Positions 63,587 to 64,000 of a DNA stretch of 64,000 nucleotides are shown here, piece after piece. How positions within the stretch are numbered: the stretch's first letter is position 1; each line of letters starts with the position of its first letter. Location: assembly GCF_015864825.1 (NCBI RefSeq), contig NZ_JADYWL010000003.1, positions 361,190 through 425,189 on the forward strand, read 5' to 3'. The translations under genes and the position numbers were made by a program. Under the pieces are notes generated by a model. That model ran no database searches. It worked only from the letters and a program-made list of their open reading frames with translations, and was not told the origin of the DNA. This DNA comes from Psychrobacter sp. NZS113. GTDB taxonomy: Bacteria; Pseudomonadota; Gammaproteobacteria; Pseudomonadales; Moraxellaceae.

Positions 63587-63935
63587 ATATTCAAACCAAC
63601 CAATAACTTAGAAGAAAAAGAAAAGAGAGCAGCCATCAGCAATTTTATAAATGCCGTAGCCTAAAATATTGGCAATAATTATAACAGCTACATCAGCTTT
63701 ACGAACCCTTTTAACTGACACATTTTCCATAACTAAATTTTATGAGTCTATTGATTAGTTATTATTAAAAGTGAGTATAACTCTGCTCAAAAGTTGAGTA
63801 GTATGAAGTGAGAACTCAACCAGGAAGGTTCGAAGTTTCAGTGGCGATAAGATAAGCATTTATTTTACACGGTGATGTAATAAATAATTGCTTATATATG
63901 ACTTGCCTCATACATAAAACAATAAGGAGCAGTTA
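63587..63935. other. Intergenic region between the helicase and an aldehyde dehydrogenase gene
   Basis: The 349 bp are AT-rich, with divergent promoters expected. No gene or repeat is evident. Confidence 0.4.
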
Positions 63936-64000
63936 ATGTTATATCCCTATCCAAATACAGAAAAAAGCCAAGTCCAATTCCGAGAAAAATATGACAACTT
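63936..64000 (+). CDS. Aldehyde dehydrogenase family protein, 5' end only
   Basis: An ATG at 63936 follows AAGGAG and opens a frame that runs off the window. The first 21 residues read MLYPYPNTEKSQVQFREKYD plus N. They match the N-terminus of the acetaldehyde dehydrogenase subgroup (ExaC/AldB), which begins MRYxxPxxxGxxVxFKxxYxNFIGG. The call rests on these residues and the strong ribosome binding site. Confidence 0.6.
   Translation, partial: MLYPYPNTEKSQVQFREKYDN

Noticed and set aside
1..64000. Search for CRISPR-Cas, restriction-modification or toxin-antitoxin modules
   Set aside because: No cas, nuclease-methylase or paired toxin gene was seen. The RHH-like gene at 58042 stands alone.

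Overview
The window looks like a chromosomal stretch of a Psychrobacter-like member of the Moraxellaceae (Gammaproteobacteria). This rests on moderate-to-low GC, a malonate decarboxylase operon in the order madL-madM-mdcA-C-D-E-G-B-H with a divergent GntR regulator (the Acinetobacter arrangement), a complete choline-to-betaine locus, and Moraxellaceae-like housekeeping genes. The genus is an inference from gene content; no rRNA is present.

Layout. 1-7.4 kb is an accessory region. It opens with the broken end of a phage-type integrase, followed by four same-strand glycosyltransferase genes (a processive-type membrane GT2, a GT4, a MurG-like enzyme and a GT2 with a galactosyltransferase-type C-terminus), a very acidic repeat protein and a decayed glycosyltransferase pseudogene. 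7.5-11.4 kb is a cytosine salvage unit: a 25-residue membrane microprotein, a CodB-like permease, a PucR-type regulator and a CodA-like deaminase. 11.8-19.3 kb holds a parvulin, nitroreductase and pirin genes with a divergent LysR regulator, a stranded fragment of a repetitive adhesin, an AraC regulator and an EamA exporter. 19.4-27.3 kb is a GntR-controlled uptake cluster with a MatC-like carrier, a lactonase-type amidohydrolase, a tripartite tricarboxylate transporter (TctC, B, A) and a TauE/SafE exporter. 27.8-31.2 kb carries a TonB-dependent siderophore receptor with a Fur box, and a second TauE/SafE protein. 31.4-39.7 kb is the malonate uptake and decarboxylation operon with its regulator and a palindromic operator.

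39.8-50.2 kb contains a decayed permease, an exported acetamidase-family protein, small secreted proteins, a thioesterase, a DUF3124 lipoprotein, a Ktr/Trk potassium pair, a DMT exporter with a flavin amine oxidase, a TPR-like protein and a YgjP-type metallopeptidase. 50.3-57.3 kb is the osmoprotection locus: betT, betA, betB, betI and, one base upstream of betI, an EmrE-type small multidrug resistance gene. 57.7-64 kb has tRNA-Asn, a ribbon-helix-helix-like protein, a lipoprotein, two nearly identical tRNA-Ser(UGA) genes, a divergent GAPDH, a Pif1-like helicase and the first codons of an aldehyde dehydrogenase.

The main unexplained structure is a family of 171-176 bp miniature inverted-repeat elements with IS5-like ends, present as three full copies and two stray ends. 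The loci most worth following are the orphan glycosyltransferase cluster beside the integrase scar, the uptake/lactonase/TauE cluster, the microprotein before codB, and the EmrE-type exporter built into the choline operon.
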